In this document: positions 1-9,259 of the stretch, one piece after another
How positions within the stretch are numbered: position 1 is the stretch's first letter
Layout: each line of letters begins with the position of its first letter
NCBI RefSeq assembly: GCF_000196795.1
Contig: NC_014259.1
Coordinates: 3,100,001 to 3,164,000, forward strand
DNA: 64,000 bases
Source of the DNA: Acinetobacter oleivorans DR1
GTDB lineage: Bacteria; Pseudomonadota; Gammaproteobacteria; Pseudomonadales; Moraxellaceae
Reading direction: 5' to 3'
Translations under genes and position numbers: made by a program
The notes under the pieces: model-generated
Told to the model about the DNA's origin: nothing
What the model saw: only the letters and a program-made list of their open reading frames with translations
Databases searched by the model: none

Positions 1-183
1 AAAAATCACTGCTATAAAACTTAGTTATATATTTCTTAAAGTATTAAAAGTTATTAAATTTAGACTATTAAATGAATGCTGAACTTAGAACCCAATGACA
101 AGTATTGTAAAAATTTTATTAAATATCAATTACTTTACCTAATAATTATAAAAATCTCCCCTTATATACTTTCGTAAAACTTC

Positions 184-220
184 AAAAAAGTCTCCCAACA
201 TTTCTAGAGCTGAGAGACTT
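184..220 (-). terminator. Rho-independent terminator of the transketolase operon
   Basis: Inverted repeat AAGTCTC (188-194) / GAGACTT (214-220). Read on the minus strand the stem is followed by a run of Ts, and it lies just after the stop codon of the transketolase C-terminal subunit. The remaining AT-rich sequence from 1 to 183 shows no gene that I can support. Confidence 0.75.
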
Positions 221-231
221 AATAAATATTT

Positions 232-1236
232 CTACTTCAAATGTGACTTAATCTTCTCTTTAACTGCTTCAGTTGAAATACCATATCGATCATGCAAAGT
301 GGGTAATGCCCCTGCATCTAAAAATGCATCTGGCAAACCAATCATGTCAAAACGAGGATGTTGACCATTTCTTAAAAGTAAGGACCCGACAGCTTCCCCT
401 AACCCACCAATGACTGAGTGATTTTCGGCAGTTAAAACAGGTCGGCCACATTTAGCGACTTCATCCAAAATAGTTTGTTCATCTAAAGGTTTAATTGTAG
501 GCACATGTAACACTGAAACCTCAATGCCCTCTTTTTCAAGCTCTTCGGCTGCCTCAAGTGCACGCATGGTCAATAAGCCAGTCGAAATGATAAGTAAATC
601 TTTACCCGGTTTAATCACCTGTGCCTTATCTAATTTAAACTGGTAATTGTATTTATCGAGCACTAATGGAACTTGTCCACGCAATAAACGCATATATACG
701 GGCCCATTATGAGCAGCAATCTGTGGAATCGCTTGTTCGATTTCTAAGGCATCACAAGGGTCAATGATCATTAGGTTCGGCATTGCACGAAAAATCGCAA
801 TATCGTCAGTCGCCTGATGGCTTGGGCCGTAGCCTGTGGTTAAGCCCGGAAGTGCCGCCACAATTTTGACATTCAGATTATCTTCCGCAATCGCCATACA
901 AATAAAGTCATAGGCACGCCGTGATGCAAACACAGCATAGGTGGTCGCAAAGGGAACAAATCCTTCACGAGCAAGTCCTGCTGCTGCGCTCATCAAAAGT
1001 TGTTCTGCCATGCCCATTTGGAAAAACTTGTCTGGATTTTCTTTAGCAAAAATATGCAGGTCTGTATATTTTGATAAATCTGCTGATAAGCCCACAATAT
1101 CATCACGCTCTTTTGCCAAGGCATTCAGTGCATGTCCAAATGGTGCTGGTTTGGTCGGTTGGCCCTCAGCAGCAATAGAAGCAATCATTGCCGAAGTGGT
1201 TAGTTTTTTCTTAGGAGGATTAGCTAACTGGCTCAT
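232..1236 (-). CDS. Transketolase, C-terminal subunit (split enzyme)
   Basis: This is the pyrimidine-binding plus C-terminal half of a two-gene transketolase, 334 aa. The Glu that activates ThDP lies in the GMAEQ motif (E78), and the C-terminal transketolase fold occupies roughly residues 200-330. The start is supported by an AAGGAG ribosome site. It follows the N-terminal subunit gene with a 10-nt gap, so the two are co-translated and should form an alpha2beta2 enzyme moving two-carbon ketol units between sugars. Split transketolases are usually dedicated to side pathways rather than the pentose phosphate pathway, and the neighbouring MFS and SDR genes fit that. The actual ketose substrate cannot be read from the sequence. 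Confidence 0.93.
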   Translation of the reverse strand: MSQLANPPKKKLTTSAMIASIAAEGQPTKPAPFGHALNALAKERDDIVGLSADLSKYTDLHIFAKENPDKFFQMGMAEQLLMSAAAGLAREGFVPFATTYAVFASRRAYDFICMAIAEDNLNVKIVAALPGLTTGYGPSHQATDDIAIFRAMPNLMIIDPCDALEIEQAIPQIAAHNGPVYMRLLRGQVPLVLDKYNYQFKLDKAQVIKPGKDLLIISTGLLTMRALEAAEELEKEGIEVSVLHVPTIKPLDEQTILDEVAKCGRPVLTAENHSVIGGLGEAVGSLLLRNGQHPRFDMIGLPDAFLDAGALPTLHDRYGISTEAVKEKIKSHLK

Positions 1237-1246
1237 GGTGTACTCC

Positions 1247-2098
1247 TTACTGTCCGTAGTGGGTCAAAATATTTAAAGCGTCGTCCCATTCATGTTCATC
1301 AACACGAATGAAGTGTGTTTTTTCGCGGCTTTCCAAGAACGACACCCCTTTACCCATTTTGGTGTCACAAATAATGACACGTGGGCATGTTCCCTTATAG
1401 TTTCGTGCCTGATCGAATGCCTCAAGCAGAGCTTCCATGTTGTTGCCATCTACGCGTTGGGTGTACCAACCGAATGATTGCCAACGGTCTACAATGGGTT
1501 CAAACGCTAAAATTTCGCTGGAGTGCCCATCTGCCTGCTGATTATTCACATCAATAATGGCAATCAAGTTATCTAGTTTCCAATGAGAAGCAGACATCAC
1601 TGCCTCCCATGTTGAGCCTTCATTTAGCTCTCCATCGGACAGTAAGTTATAAACAAAAGCATCCGACTTTTTCTGTTTCAGTCCTAAACATGCACCGACC
1701 GCAATTCCAAGACCATGCCCCAATGAACCACCTGTAATTTCCATGCCCGGTGTATATGAAGCCATGCCCGACATCGGTAGACGACTATCATCTGCACCAT
1801 AGGTTTCAAGTTCTTCAAGCGGGATAATTTTTGCTTCAATTAAGGCTGCATAAAGTGCAATCGCATAGTGCCCAATAGAGAGATAAAAACGGTCACGGCC
1901 TTCCCATTCAGGGTTTTCTGGCTGATATTTCATCGCATGGAAATAAGATACTGCCAGTAGATCTGCTGCACCCAAAGCTTGTCCAACATAGCCTTGGCCT
2001 TGTACTTGCCCCATGCGTAAAGCATGTTGGCGAATGTGGTAGGCACGTTGTTGCAACTCGGCAATTTGGCCTGCTTTATTAATATTTAACATTGTCAT
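1247..2098 (-). CDS. Transketolase, N-terminal (ThDP/Mg-binding) subunit
   Basis: A 283-aa protein that carries the ThDP pyrophosphate/Mg-binding half of transketolase. The motif at residues 154-161 is SDGELNEG, followed about 25 residues later by DVNNQQ, the usual GDG-to-N spacing with Ser in place of the first Gly. Conserved His residues of the family are visible in SLGHGLG (about 128) and IGHYA (about 77). An AAGGAA ribosome site precedes ATG-ACA-ATG. It is cotranscribed with the C-terminal subunit downstream and the MFS carrier and SDR upstream. Together the two subunits make one complete transketolase; alone this one should be inactive. Confidence 0.93.
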   Translation of the reverse strand: MTMLNINKAGQIAELQQRAYHIRQHALRMGQVQGQGYVGQALGAADLLAVSYFHAMKYQPENPEWEGRDRFYLSIGHYAIALYAALIEAKIIPLEELETYGADDSRLPMSGMASYTPGMEITGGSLGHGLGIAVGACLGLKQKKSDAFVYNLLSDGELNEGSTWEAVMSASHWKLDNLIAIIDVNNQQADGHSSEILAFEPIVDRWQSFGWYTQRVDGNNMEALLEAFDQARNYKGTCPRVIICDTKMGKGVSFLESREKTHFIRVDEHEWDDALNILTHYGQ

Positions 2099-2111
2099 TT
2101 ACTATTCCTTA

Positions 2112-3416
2112 TTAACGGTTGACCAATTTTGCCGGAACACGCAGAACCAAGCTGGCACCGAAAATTAATACTGCTGTGATTAAGAACATGCCGATTGCAT
2201 TTGAACATGTGTTGGTGGTGACCCAACCAATTAAATAAGGTGAGCAGAAGCCTGCGAGGTTGGCGAAGCTATTGACGGCTGCAATACCTGCCGCTGCAGA
2301 AACACCACCCAAGAAGTTGGTCGGTAACATCCAAAATAAAGAGGATGCCGTCAGCACACCTGAGGCTGCGATGCAAAGGCAAATTAAAGAGAGGGTTAGA
2401 TTTGAAGCGAATAAGGTCGCAAATGTGAGTGCTATAGCGCCTGCACACATTGGAATAATTAAGTGCCAACGGCGTTCTTGGAAATGGTCACCACTACGTC
2501 CTGCCAAAATCATAACTACAATCGCGCACATATAAGGCAGGCTGGTGAGCAAACCGATATGCCAGTTATCACTAATGCCTGAGTTGCGAATAAGAGTTGG
2601 TAACCAAAAGGTAATGGCGTATTGGCCCATCACTACACAAAAATAGATGCCTGCGAGTAACCATAACCGTTTATCCGCAATAAACTCTTTGACACTAGCA
2701 TGACCTTCTTTGTGCTGGTTATCTTGAGCAAGCTCTTGCTTCACCAAGTTTTTTTCGTCTTGAGTTAACCAGTTGGCGTCTTGAACTGAATCTTTTAAAA
2801 CAGCGAGTACCAATAGACCCACGAGCACAGTAGGAATGGCTTCAATAAGGAACATCCATTGCCAGCCAAACCAACCATGTACACCGCTCATTCGGTCCAT
2901 GATTAAGCCTGAAAGTGGCCCACCAATCATTCCTGAAATTGGAATCGCGATAAACCAAAGTACAGTCATGCGTGCACGGCGGTAAGACGGGAACCAGTAA
3001 GTGAGGTAGAGTAATAATCCCGGAGCCAAACCAGCTTCAGCAACACCAAGCAAAAAACGTAAGGTGTAAAATTGCCATTCGGTTTGAACAAAGGCAAAAC
3101 AGCCAGACAAAATGCCCCATGTAATCATGATACGGGCAATCCAACGTCTTGCGCCTACCTTGTGAAGTACGATGTTACTTGGTACTTCACAAAGAAAATA
3201 ACCAATAAAGAAAATCCCTGCGCCTAGCCCATATACAGCTTCACTAAACTGTAAATCGCTCATCATTTGGAGCTTGGCAAAACCCACATTTACCCGATCT
3301 AAATAGGCACAAAAATAACAAAGCATTAAAAATGGCATAAGCCGAAATGCAATTTTTCGATACGCCGATTTACGAACCGTTGTATCTACTTCAGATGAAA
3401 ATACTGTATCCATCAT
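2112..3416 (-). CDS. MFS transporter, anion:cation symporter (ACS) type
   Basis: About 434 aa with twelve predicted membrane segments, resembling ACS-family carriers that import organic acids or sugar acids (D-galactonate, tartrate, phthalate type). The N-terminal segment contains CYFCAYLDRVNVGFAKL, a typical ACS first-helix motif with Asp-Arg, and a long hydrophilic loop sits between helices 6 and 7. I chose the ATG-ATG at 3416 because AAGGG lies about 7 nt upstream; a GTG at 3440 is in frame but has no ribosome site. It sits between the SDR and transketolase genes and probably imports their substrate. Which substrate is not deducible. Confidence 0.88.
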   Translation of the reverse strand: MMDTVFSSEVDTTVRKSAYRKIAFRLMPFLMLCYFCAYLDRVNVGFAKLQMMSDLQFSEAVYGLGAGIFFIGYFLCEVPSNIVLHKVGARRWIARIMITWGILSGCFAFVQTEWQFYTLRFLLGVAEAGLAPGLLLYLTYWFPSYRRARMTVLWFIAIPISGMIGGPLSGLIMDRMSGVHGWFGWQWMFLIEAIPTVLVGLLVLAVLKDSVQDANWLTQDEKNLVKQELAQDNQHKEGHASVKEFIADKRLWLLAGIYFCVVMGQYAITFWLPTLIRNSGISDNWHIGLLTSLPYMCAIVVMILAGRSGDHFQERRWHLIIPMCAGAIALTFATLFASNLTLSLICLCIAASGVLTASSLFWMLPTNFLGGVSAAAGIAAVNSFANLAGFCSPYLIGWVTTNTCSNAIGMFLITAVLIFGASLVLRVPAKLVNR

Positions 3417-3490
3417 GCGAATCCCTTTACATTTGGCCACAGTATCCTCTTGTGACCATCATTCTATTTTTAGTTTTTAAATGACAAGCG

Positions 3491-4240
3491 TTAATGAATC
3501 AGCATGCCACCATTTACATCGAGTGTTACGCCAGTTAAGTAAGCTGACAGATCACTTGCCAAAAATAATGCTGCATTTGCAACATCTTGCGCTTTACCTA
3601 AACGGCCAAGTGGAATACCTGCAAGAATGTCATGACGACGTTCATCATTCATTAAACCGCCAGTAATATCAGTATGGATTAGACCCGGCGTAAGAGAATT
3701 TACACGAATCTGGTCACCACCAAACTCACGAGCCATCGCTTTTGCCAGACCTAACACGCCTGCTTTAGCAGCGCTATAATGTGGCCCGCCAAAAATACCA
3801 CCGCCGCGTTGAGCTGAAACTGAAGATAAGCACACAATGCTTCCACCTCCATTTGCTTTCATGGATGGAATAACAGCTTGAGACATAATCAGTGTTCCAC
3901 GCAGGCTGACGTCTAAAATACGATCATAGTCATTGCGCTGAATATCAAGGGTTTTAACTGGCTGAGTAATGCCAGCATTGTTAATTAAAATATCAATCTT
4001 GCCATAGTGCTCTAGTGCTTGTTCAACAGCTGCTTTGACCTGTTCTTCATTTGCAACATTTGCAGCAAGACCTAAATGTCCTTCACCAAGTGCCTTTGCA
4101 GCGTTTTGGCTTTGAGTAATATCTAAATCAACAATAATGACTTTGGCACCTTGTTGTGCAAAGATTTCTGCGGTTGCTCGCCCAATTCCACGCTCTGATG
4201 CTGCACCGGTAATTAATGCCACTTTTCCTTGTAGTAACAT
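3491..4240 (-). CDS. Short-chain dehydrogenase/reductase (classical SDR)
   Basis: A 249-aa classical SDR. The cofactor motif TGAASERGIG lies near residues 11-20, NNAG near 87-90, and the catalytic YSAAK places Tyr at about 155 and Lys at about 159. It most resembles FabG-like sugar or polyol dehydrogenases. The ATG at 4240 is preceded by GAGGA with 6-nt spacing; a TTG at 4246 is in frame but poorly placed. It is the promoter-proximal gene of the transketolase cassette and divergent from the LysR gene. A role oxidising a sugar alcohol to the ketose used by the transketolase is an inference from context. Confidence 0.9.
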   Translation of the reverse strand: MLLQGKVALITGAASERGIGRATAEIFAQQGAKVIIVDLDITQSQNAAKALGEGHLGLAANVANEEQVKAAVEQALEHYGKIDILINNAGITQPVKTLDIQRNDYDRILDVSLRGTLIMSQAVIPSMKANGGGSIVCLSSVSAQRGGGIFGGPHYSAAKAGVLGLAKAMAREFGGDQIRVNSLTPGLIHTDITGGLMNDERRHDILAGIPLGRLGKAQDVANAALFLASDLSAYLTGVTLDVNGGMLIH

Positions 4241-4394
4241 GTTCAATCCTCTTTTACGCTTTATATCCTGAGTTCTGACTTAGAATCTCTTTTTTCACAA
4301 AACCCAGCAATCAGCTCGAATTCAACAAGACATGAAAAAAATTCATGCCTATGCTATTTTTAAATAAGGTTTATGGATAAAAACGGATCATTTC

Positions 4395-5300
4395 ATGGAT
4401 AGTAGTGAAAACAATTTCAACCAGATGCCCTCAATTAAAACATTACAGGCTTTTGAACAAACCGCCCGTTTCGGCAATGTTGCCAAGGCAGCCGAGCATT
4501 TGAATCTCACGCCTTCGGCAGTAAGTCACCAAATTGCTAAGCTTGAAGAAATGATTGGGCAGAATTTATTTATTCGTGGTGCTCGTGGTGTGACGCTTAC
4601 CCCTTCTGGCGAACGCTATTTTCAAGACGTTACGACCATTTTGCATAACCTAATGTTAGCGACTGAAAAAGCTGCCGATAAAAGTCCTAAAGACAGTCTA
4701 TATATTCACTCATCTCCAAGTTTTGGTTTGCTCTGGTTACTGCCTCGCCTTGAATCATTTAAAGAAAAATTTCCAATGATTCAGGTCAATCTTTCGTGTT
4801 CTTATGAAAATTTGCACTTTACTCGCGATAAGATCGATATTGATATTCGTCATGGTTTGCCCAACTGGACAGGGGTAGAAATCAGAACGATTCGTAATGA
4901 AAAGCTAGAAGTACTTGCATCCCCCAAACTACTTGAACGCAGTCCAGTAAATAAACCTCAAGATTTATTAAAAAAAGAACTGATTTTATCGCGCTCAACC
5001 TTGGTTACTTGGCCACAATGGTTTGCCCATCAGGGTTTAAGCATTCCTGAATTTCCTTATACTTTGAGTTTTGATCGCTCTTATATGTCACTTGAAGCAG
5101 CCACACATGGGCTAGGTTTTGTTTTAGAAAGTAATTTGCTTACTCAAAATTATTTGGACTCTGGAAAGTTGGTTAGAGTTTTTGCAGATGAGCTATCGAT
5201 TCCTATTTCTGCTCATCATTTGGTGTATCCGCGAACGCATCAATTTATTCCTAAAATTGAGCTTTTTTTAAACTGGATTTATGATGAGTTGGCGGATTGA
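4395..5300 (+). CDS. LysR-family transcriptional regulator (GcvA-like)
   Basis: A 301-aa LTTR. The N-terminal helix-turn-helix (about residues 15-75) includes FGNVAKAAEHLNLTPSAVSH, and the remainder is a periplasmic-binding-like effector domain. SALP-to-GcvA family features such as RGVTLTPSGE follow the HTH. It is transcribed divergently from the SDR/MFS/transketolase operon with about 150 nt between starts, so it is the likely local activator or repressor of that operon. The inducer is unknown. Confidence 0.9.
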   Translation: MDSSENNFNQMPSIKTLQAFEQTARFGNVAKAAEHLNLTPSAVSHQIAKLEEMIGQNLFIRGARGVTLTPSGERYFQDVTTILHNLMLATEKAADKSPKDSLYIHSSPSFGLLWLLPRLESFKEKFPMIQVNLSCSYENLHFTRDKIDIDIRHGLPNWTGVEIRTIRNEKLEVLASPKLLERSPVNKPQDLLKKELILSRSTLVTWPQWFAHQGLSIPEFPYTLSFDRSYMSLEAATHGLGFVLESNLLTQNYLDSGKLVRVFADELSIPISAHHLVYPRTHQFIPKIELFLNWIYDELAD

Positions 5301-5312
5301 GAAAGTCATTTC

Positions 5313-5759
5313 TTAAAGGATCTGAATTTCCTCAACTCTTAAGTGATGCATCATCTCTCGAACAAATACAAAGTAAGTAAAAATATAAAGCTGATCTGGA
5401 GCTACTTGGTTTATGTAATAGCTCAAACGCTCAATAAAATCATTGAATCCATGCTCAAGCTCAATACGGCTGATTTTCTTTTTTGCACTAAAAAATAACT
5501 GACTGAGGTGTGTCATAGCGGCATCAGACGTAACAGCTACACCACTTATCTTTAGATTTCTGAGTGGCTTTGACTCGATGATTTCTTCAATAAAATAAAT
5601 CATCTTTTCGATAGCAAGTTCATCAATAACACCATGGCCGATACTTTTTGAATCAACAAACCCCAAGCCCTGTTCGAGTTGAATATTTTGATTATCTATG
5701 TCAAATGACAAGCCATTAAGACCAAGTGAAAATTTTAAAACCGAGTCGGGATGATTCAT
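5313..5759 (-). CDS. Hypothetical protein, 148 aa
   Basis: I do not recognise this family. It is a soluble, mixed alpha/beta protein with no signal peptide, no clear membrane segment and no metal-binding motif. The C-terminal third is aromatic-rich (YYINQ, YIFTYFVFVREMMHH). It is convergent with the LysR gene (12-nt gap) and divergent from the mutarotase gene. No strong ribosome site precedes the ATG at 5759. A real gene is likely from the uninterrupted frame and ordinary codon use, but no function can be given. Confidence 0.65.
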   Translation of the reverse strand: MNHPDSVLKFSLGLNGLSFDIDNQNIQLEQGLGFVDSKSIGHGVIDELAIEKMIYFIEEIIESKPLRNLKISGVAVTSDAAMTHLSQLFFSAKKKISRIELEHGFNDFIERLSYYINQVAPDQLYIFTYFVFVREMMHHLRVEEIQIL

Positions 5760-5930
5760 AAAATAGCTTACCGTTGAGTTTTATTAATAGGATTAGTGCC
5801 AGTTTGTTCAATAATTAGAGTTAACAGCGCTAATCATCATTAACACTATATATAATAAAAAACTCTTTAAAAAGACGAAAAATCAATCTTATATTCATCC
5901 AATCCTACGATTAAAAAATAGAGTATAAGC

Positions 5931-7076
5931 ATGAAAAAATTAGTAATTTTAAGTTTCACCCTTTATAGCTTTGCGCAAATTACAAATGCAGCAACATTAA
6001 ACGTAAAACCCTACGGCACAACTCAAGATGGTCAAAAAGTTGATCTATACACCATGAGCAATAACAAAGGAGTCTCGGTTTCTTTTATTAGTTTTGGTGG
6101 GGTAATTACCCAGATTTTGACTCCCGATGCACAAGGTAAACAAAATAATATTGTTTTAGGCTTCGATGACCTAAAAGGCTATGAAGTTACTGATACTAAG
6201 GAAGGCATTCATTTTGGTGGGTTAATTGGCCGTTATGCGAATCGTATTGGCAATGCTAAATTTAGCTTAGATGGAAAAACATATAATCTTGAAAAAAATA
6301 ATGGACCGAATTCATTACATAGCGGTAATCCGGGTTTTGATAAACGTGTTTGGCAAGTTAAGCCCTTGGTTTCTAAAGGTGAAACCGTTAAAGCTTCTCT
6401 TAAGTTAACCAGTCCAAATGGTGATCAAGGTTTTCCGGGGAAATTAGATGTAGAAGTGATCTACAGTCTTTCAGATCAAAATGAATTCCAGATCGAATAT
6501 AAAGCTAAAACTGATCAACCGACAGTCGTCAATCTCACCAACCACAGTTATTTCAACTTATCAGGCGCTGGCAATAACCCTTATGGTGTGCTCGATCATG
6601 TTGTACAACTTAATGCAGACCGTATATTGGTAACCGATCAAAACTCTTTACCCACAGGTGAAATAGCTTCGGTTGCAGGTACACCTTTTGATTTTCGAAC
6701 GCCTAAAGCAATTGTGAAAGATATTCGAGCGAATCATCAGCAATTGGCCTATGGATATGGCTATGACCAAACTTGGGTACTTAATCAAAAGTCTCAAGGA
6801 AAGTTAAATCTTGCTGCTCATGTTTTTGACCCAAAATCTAAACGGACACTGCAAGTCTTGACTACTGAACCAAGCGTTCAAATGTATACAGCCAATCATT
6901 TACTGGGAAATATTGCTGGGGCAAATGGCGTACTCTATCGACAAGCAGATGCGCTAGCATTAGAAACGCAGCATTTTCCAGATAGTCCGAATCAACCATC
7001 TTTCCCTTCTACACGTTTGAACCCAAATCAAACTTATAACAGTGTCACCGTATTTAAGTTTGGTATTCAAAAATAG
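5931..7076 (+). CDS. mro: Secreted aldose 1-epimerase (galactose mutarotase)
   Basis: A 381-aa protein that interconverts alpha and beta anomers of aldoses. A Sec signal peptide of about 20 residues ends at TNA, so the mature enzyme is periplasmic or extracellular, as known for the Acinetobacter mutarotase Mro, whose length it matches. Family residues are present: NSLHSG (H130), NLTNHSYFNL (H205) and the general base Glu in LALETQ (E345). It likely supplies the beta-anomer to periplasmic sugar oxidation, for example quinoprotein glucose dehydrogenase; that link is family knowledge and not seen in this window. Confidence 0.93.
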   Translation: MKKLVILSFTLYSFAQITNAATLNVKPYGTTQDGQKVDLYTMSNNKGVSVSFISFGGVITQILTPDAQGKQNNIVLGFDDLKGYEVTDTKEGIHFGGLIGRYANRIGNAKFSLDGKTYNLEKNNGPNSLHSGNPGFDKRVWQVKPLVSKGETVKASLKLTSPNGDQGFPGKLDVEVIYSLSDQNEFQIEYKAKTDQPTVVNLTNHSYFNLSGAGNNPYGVLDHVVQLNADRILVTDQNSLPTGEIASVAGTPFDFRTPKAIVKDIRANHQQLAYGYGYDQTWVLNQKSQGKLNLAAHVFDPKSKRTLQVLTTEPSVQMYTANHLLGNIAGANGVLYRQADALALETQHFPDSPNQPSFPSTRLNPNQTYNSVTVFKFGIQK

Positions 7077-7103
7077 TCTTTTGAATTGACACTATATTTA
7101 TCT

Positions 7104-7141
7104 AAAAAAGACTCTCAGCTGAATATAACTGAGAGTCTTTT
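7104..7141. terminator. Bidirectional Rho-independent terminator
   Basis: Thirteen-base inverted repeat around AAGACTCTCAG / CTGAGAGTCTT, flanked by an A-run on the left and TTTT on the right. It lies between the convergent mutarotase and Fsr-type genes and can end both transcripts. Confidence 0.85.
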
Positions 7142-7144
7142 CCT

Positions 7145-8365
7145 TTATTTAACTTTTGTGTTTGGTAAAAATGCGGTGGCAAACCCAAGTAATGGCAGGA
7201 ATGAACATAAACCAAATACCCATTCAATGCCGTTAATATCAGCTAAATGTCCCAACCCTGCTGCGGCAATACCACTTACCCCAAACATAAGACCAAACAT
7301 TAAACCTGCAATCATACCCACACGGCCCGGAACAGCTTCTTGTGCGTAAACCACCATTGCAGCAAAAGCAGACGACAACACCAAACCTGCAATAATTGAG
7401 AAAACTGTTGTCCAAAATAAGTTTGCATACGGCATCATTAATGCAAACGGCGCCATACCCACAAATGAAACCCAAATAACAGCTTTACGACCAATTTTGT
7501 CACCAATTGGGCCACCAGCAAATGTACCTAAAGCAACAGCAGCTAAGAATGCAAACAAATGCAATTGAGCGGTCTGGATGCTGATATGGAACTTTTGAAT
7601 AAGATAAAAAGTAAAGTAGTTACTAATGCTGGCAATGTAGGTAAATTTAGCAAACATCAATAAACTAATTGTGCTCAAAGCAATGATCAGCTTACGGCCA
7701 TGCAATTTACTTTGTGCTTGATTTGCACGTGTAGCTACCTGATTTTTAGCATGACTCACCGTCCAGCGGCTTACGCCAAATAAAACCCAAATCGCTAAAA
7801 GTGCAAATATTACTAAGCCCGCAACTGCATGCTGCCCAAATGGAACAATCAATAACGCTGCTAATAATGGGCCAATGGCAGTACCTGTATTTCCACCCAC
7901 CTGAAAAGTCGACTGTGCCGTACCGAAGCGCCCACCCGATGCCATTCGTGCCACCCGTGAAGCTTCAGGGTGAAAAGTTGCAGAGCCTACTCCAATAAGT
8001 GCAGATGCACATAACAACACAGCAAAGCTTGGTGAAAATGCCAACAAGATAATGCCACAGAATGTGACCATCATTCCGAGTGGTAGAAGATACGGTTTTG
8101 GATGTTTATCGGTATAAAGTCCAATCCAAGGCTGAAGCAGTGAACCTGTAATTTGATATACAAATGAGATCAGGCCAACTTGAGCAAAACTCAGCGAAAA
8201 GTTTGCTTTTAGCATTGGATAAATAGCGGGTAGCACTGCTTGAATCAAATCATTCAGTAAATGTGCGACCGCCACGGCGCCTACAATTTTAATAATCATT
8301 CCTTGAGGCTGATCATGTGCAACGGTATTGGCAATACCATCTTTCAATTGTATTGAAGACGTCAT
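7145..8365 (-). CDS. MFS transporter, fosmidomycin-resistance (Fsr) type
   Basis: A 406-aa twelve-helix MFS protein. LYTDKHPKPYLLPLG (about residues 82-96) corresponds to the helix 2-3 loop and GDKIGRKAVIWVSF to the helix 8-9 loop. Overall layout resembles the Fsr branch, whose E. coli member exports fosmidomycin. The gene is divergent from an AraC regulator across a 105-bp intergenic region that contains a long inverted repeat, so it is probably that regulator's target. Fosmidomycin itself need not be the natural substrate. Confidence 0.85.
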   Translation of the reverse strand: MTSSIQLKDGIANTVAHDQPQGMIIKIVGAVAVAHLLNDLIQAVLPAIYPMLKANFSLSFAQVGLISFVYQITGSLLQPWIGLYTDKHPKPYLLPLGMMVTFCGIILLAFSPSFAVLLCASALIGVGSATFHPEASRVARMASGGRFGTAQSTFQVGGNTGTAIGPLLAALLIVPFGQHAVAGLVIFALLAIWVLFGVSRWTVSHAKNQVATRANQAQSKLHGRKLIIALSTISLLMFAKFTYIASISNYFTFYLIQKFHISIQTAQLHLFAFLAAVALGTFAGGPIGDKIGRKAVIWVSFVGMAPFALMMPYANLFWTTVFSIIAGLVLSSAFAAMVVYAQEAVPGRVGMIAGLMFGLMFGVSGIAAAGLGHLADINGIEWVFGLCSFLPLLGFATAFLPNTKVK

Positions 8366-8405
8366 ACCTGAAAAACTCCAATATTCTAAGTAAGATGCTT
8401 ATTGT

Positions 8406-8458
8406 AAATTGTCGCTTATAAAGTTATCTTCCAATAATCATTGTATAAGTGACAATTT
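8406..8458. promoter_or_regulatory. Inverted repeat between fsr-like and araC-like genes, likely operator
   Basis: AAATTGTCGCTTATA (8406-8420) is repeated inverted as TATAAGTGACAATTT (8444-8458) with a single mismatch in 15 bp. The arms are 23 bp apart and lie between divergent starts at 8365 and 8471. The right arm overlaps the region just upstream of the AraC start, compatible with autoregulation and control of the exporter. Confidence 0.6.
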
Positions 8459-8470
8459 TTAGGATAGTTT

Positions 8471-9259
8471 ATGTCCGATTCTCTTATTCAGTCTGATTTG
8501 TCTGAACTTGTGATTGGACTATCTTCTGAGCATTCTTATCGAGAAATCACCCCTACTCATACACATACACGTGCGCAGTTTTTGTATGCATCCACAGGAA
8601 ATATTCAGGTGTTTACACCGAACAATGTCTGGATTGTACCGCCCATGTGTGCTTTATGGATTCCTGCTCATGTTGAGCACAGTGTGATTTCACTAAGTCA
8701 CGTGAAGTTAAATACGGCGTTAGTTGAAGTAAATGCAGCAGCTCTAATGGGTCAGCATTGCTTTATTATTCGGGTAAGCAACCTGTTGCATGAGCTTTTG
8801 ATTCGTTTAAATGAAATTGAACGAGAAGACACGCCAAATACTGCGACGTCTCAAGAGCTTTCCCGTTCTTTACAAATTTTGATTTTTGAAGAAATCCATC
8901 GGGCCAATTTGTTGCCTATTCAAATTCCTTGGCCGAAAGACAAGCGACTATTAAAAATTTGCCAAGAGTTATTACATACTCCTGACCATTCAAAAGACTT
9001 AACAGATTGGGCTGATGAGATTGGTGCGAGTTCTAGAACCCTAATGCGTATGTTCCAAAAAGAAACTGGACTGTCTTATCGGGCGTGGGTCCAGCAAATG
9101 CATATTGCACTTGCCTTAAGTAAAATTGCGAATGGTGAATCTATTGTTCGAATTTCTGAATCACTGGGGTACAACAACCCCAGCGCGTTCAGTGCGATGT
9201 TTAAGCGACATCTAGGAAAAACACCTCAGCAGTTTAGAAGTTCTGCGATGTCGCTATAA
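8471..9259 (+). CDS. AraC-family transcriptional regulator
   Basis: A 262-aa regulator. The N-terminal half is a cupin-like sensing domain (HTHTRAQFLYASTG near residues 30-43; WIVPP...WIPAHVEH after it). The C-terminal half carries two helix-turn-helix units: LTDWADEIGASSRTLMRMF and IVRISESLGYNNPSAFSAMF. This architecture fits the drug/small-molecule-responsive AraC group often paired with MFS exporters. It is divergent from the Fsr-like gene. Its 3' end overlaps the glutaminase gene on the other strand by 34 bp. Confidence 0.9.
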   Translation: MSDSLIQSDLSELVIGLSSEHSYREITPTHTHTRAQFLYASTGNIQVFTPNNVWIVPPMCALWIPAHVEHSVISLSHVKLNTALVEVNAAALMGQHCFIIRVSNLLHELLIRLNEIEREDTPNTATSQELSRSLQILIFEEIHRANLLPIQIPWPKDKRLLKICQELLHTPDHSKDLTDWADEIGASSRTLMRMFQKETGLSYRAWVQQMHIALALSKIANGESIVRISESLGYNNPSAFSAMFKRHLGKTPQQFRSSAMSL

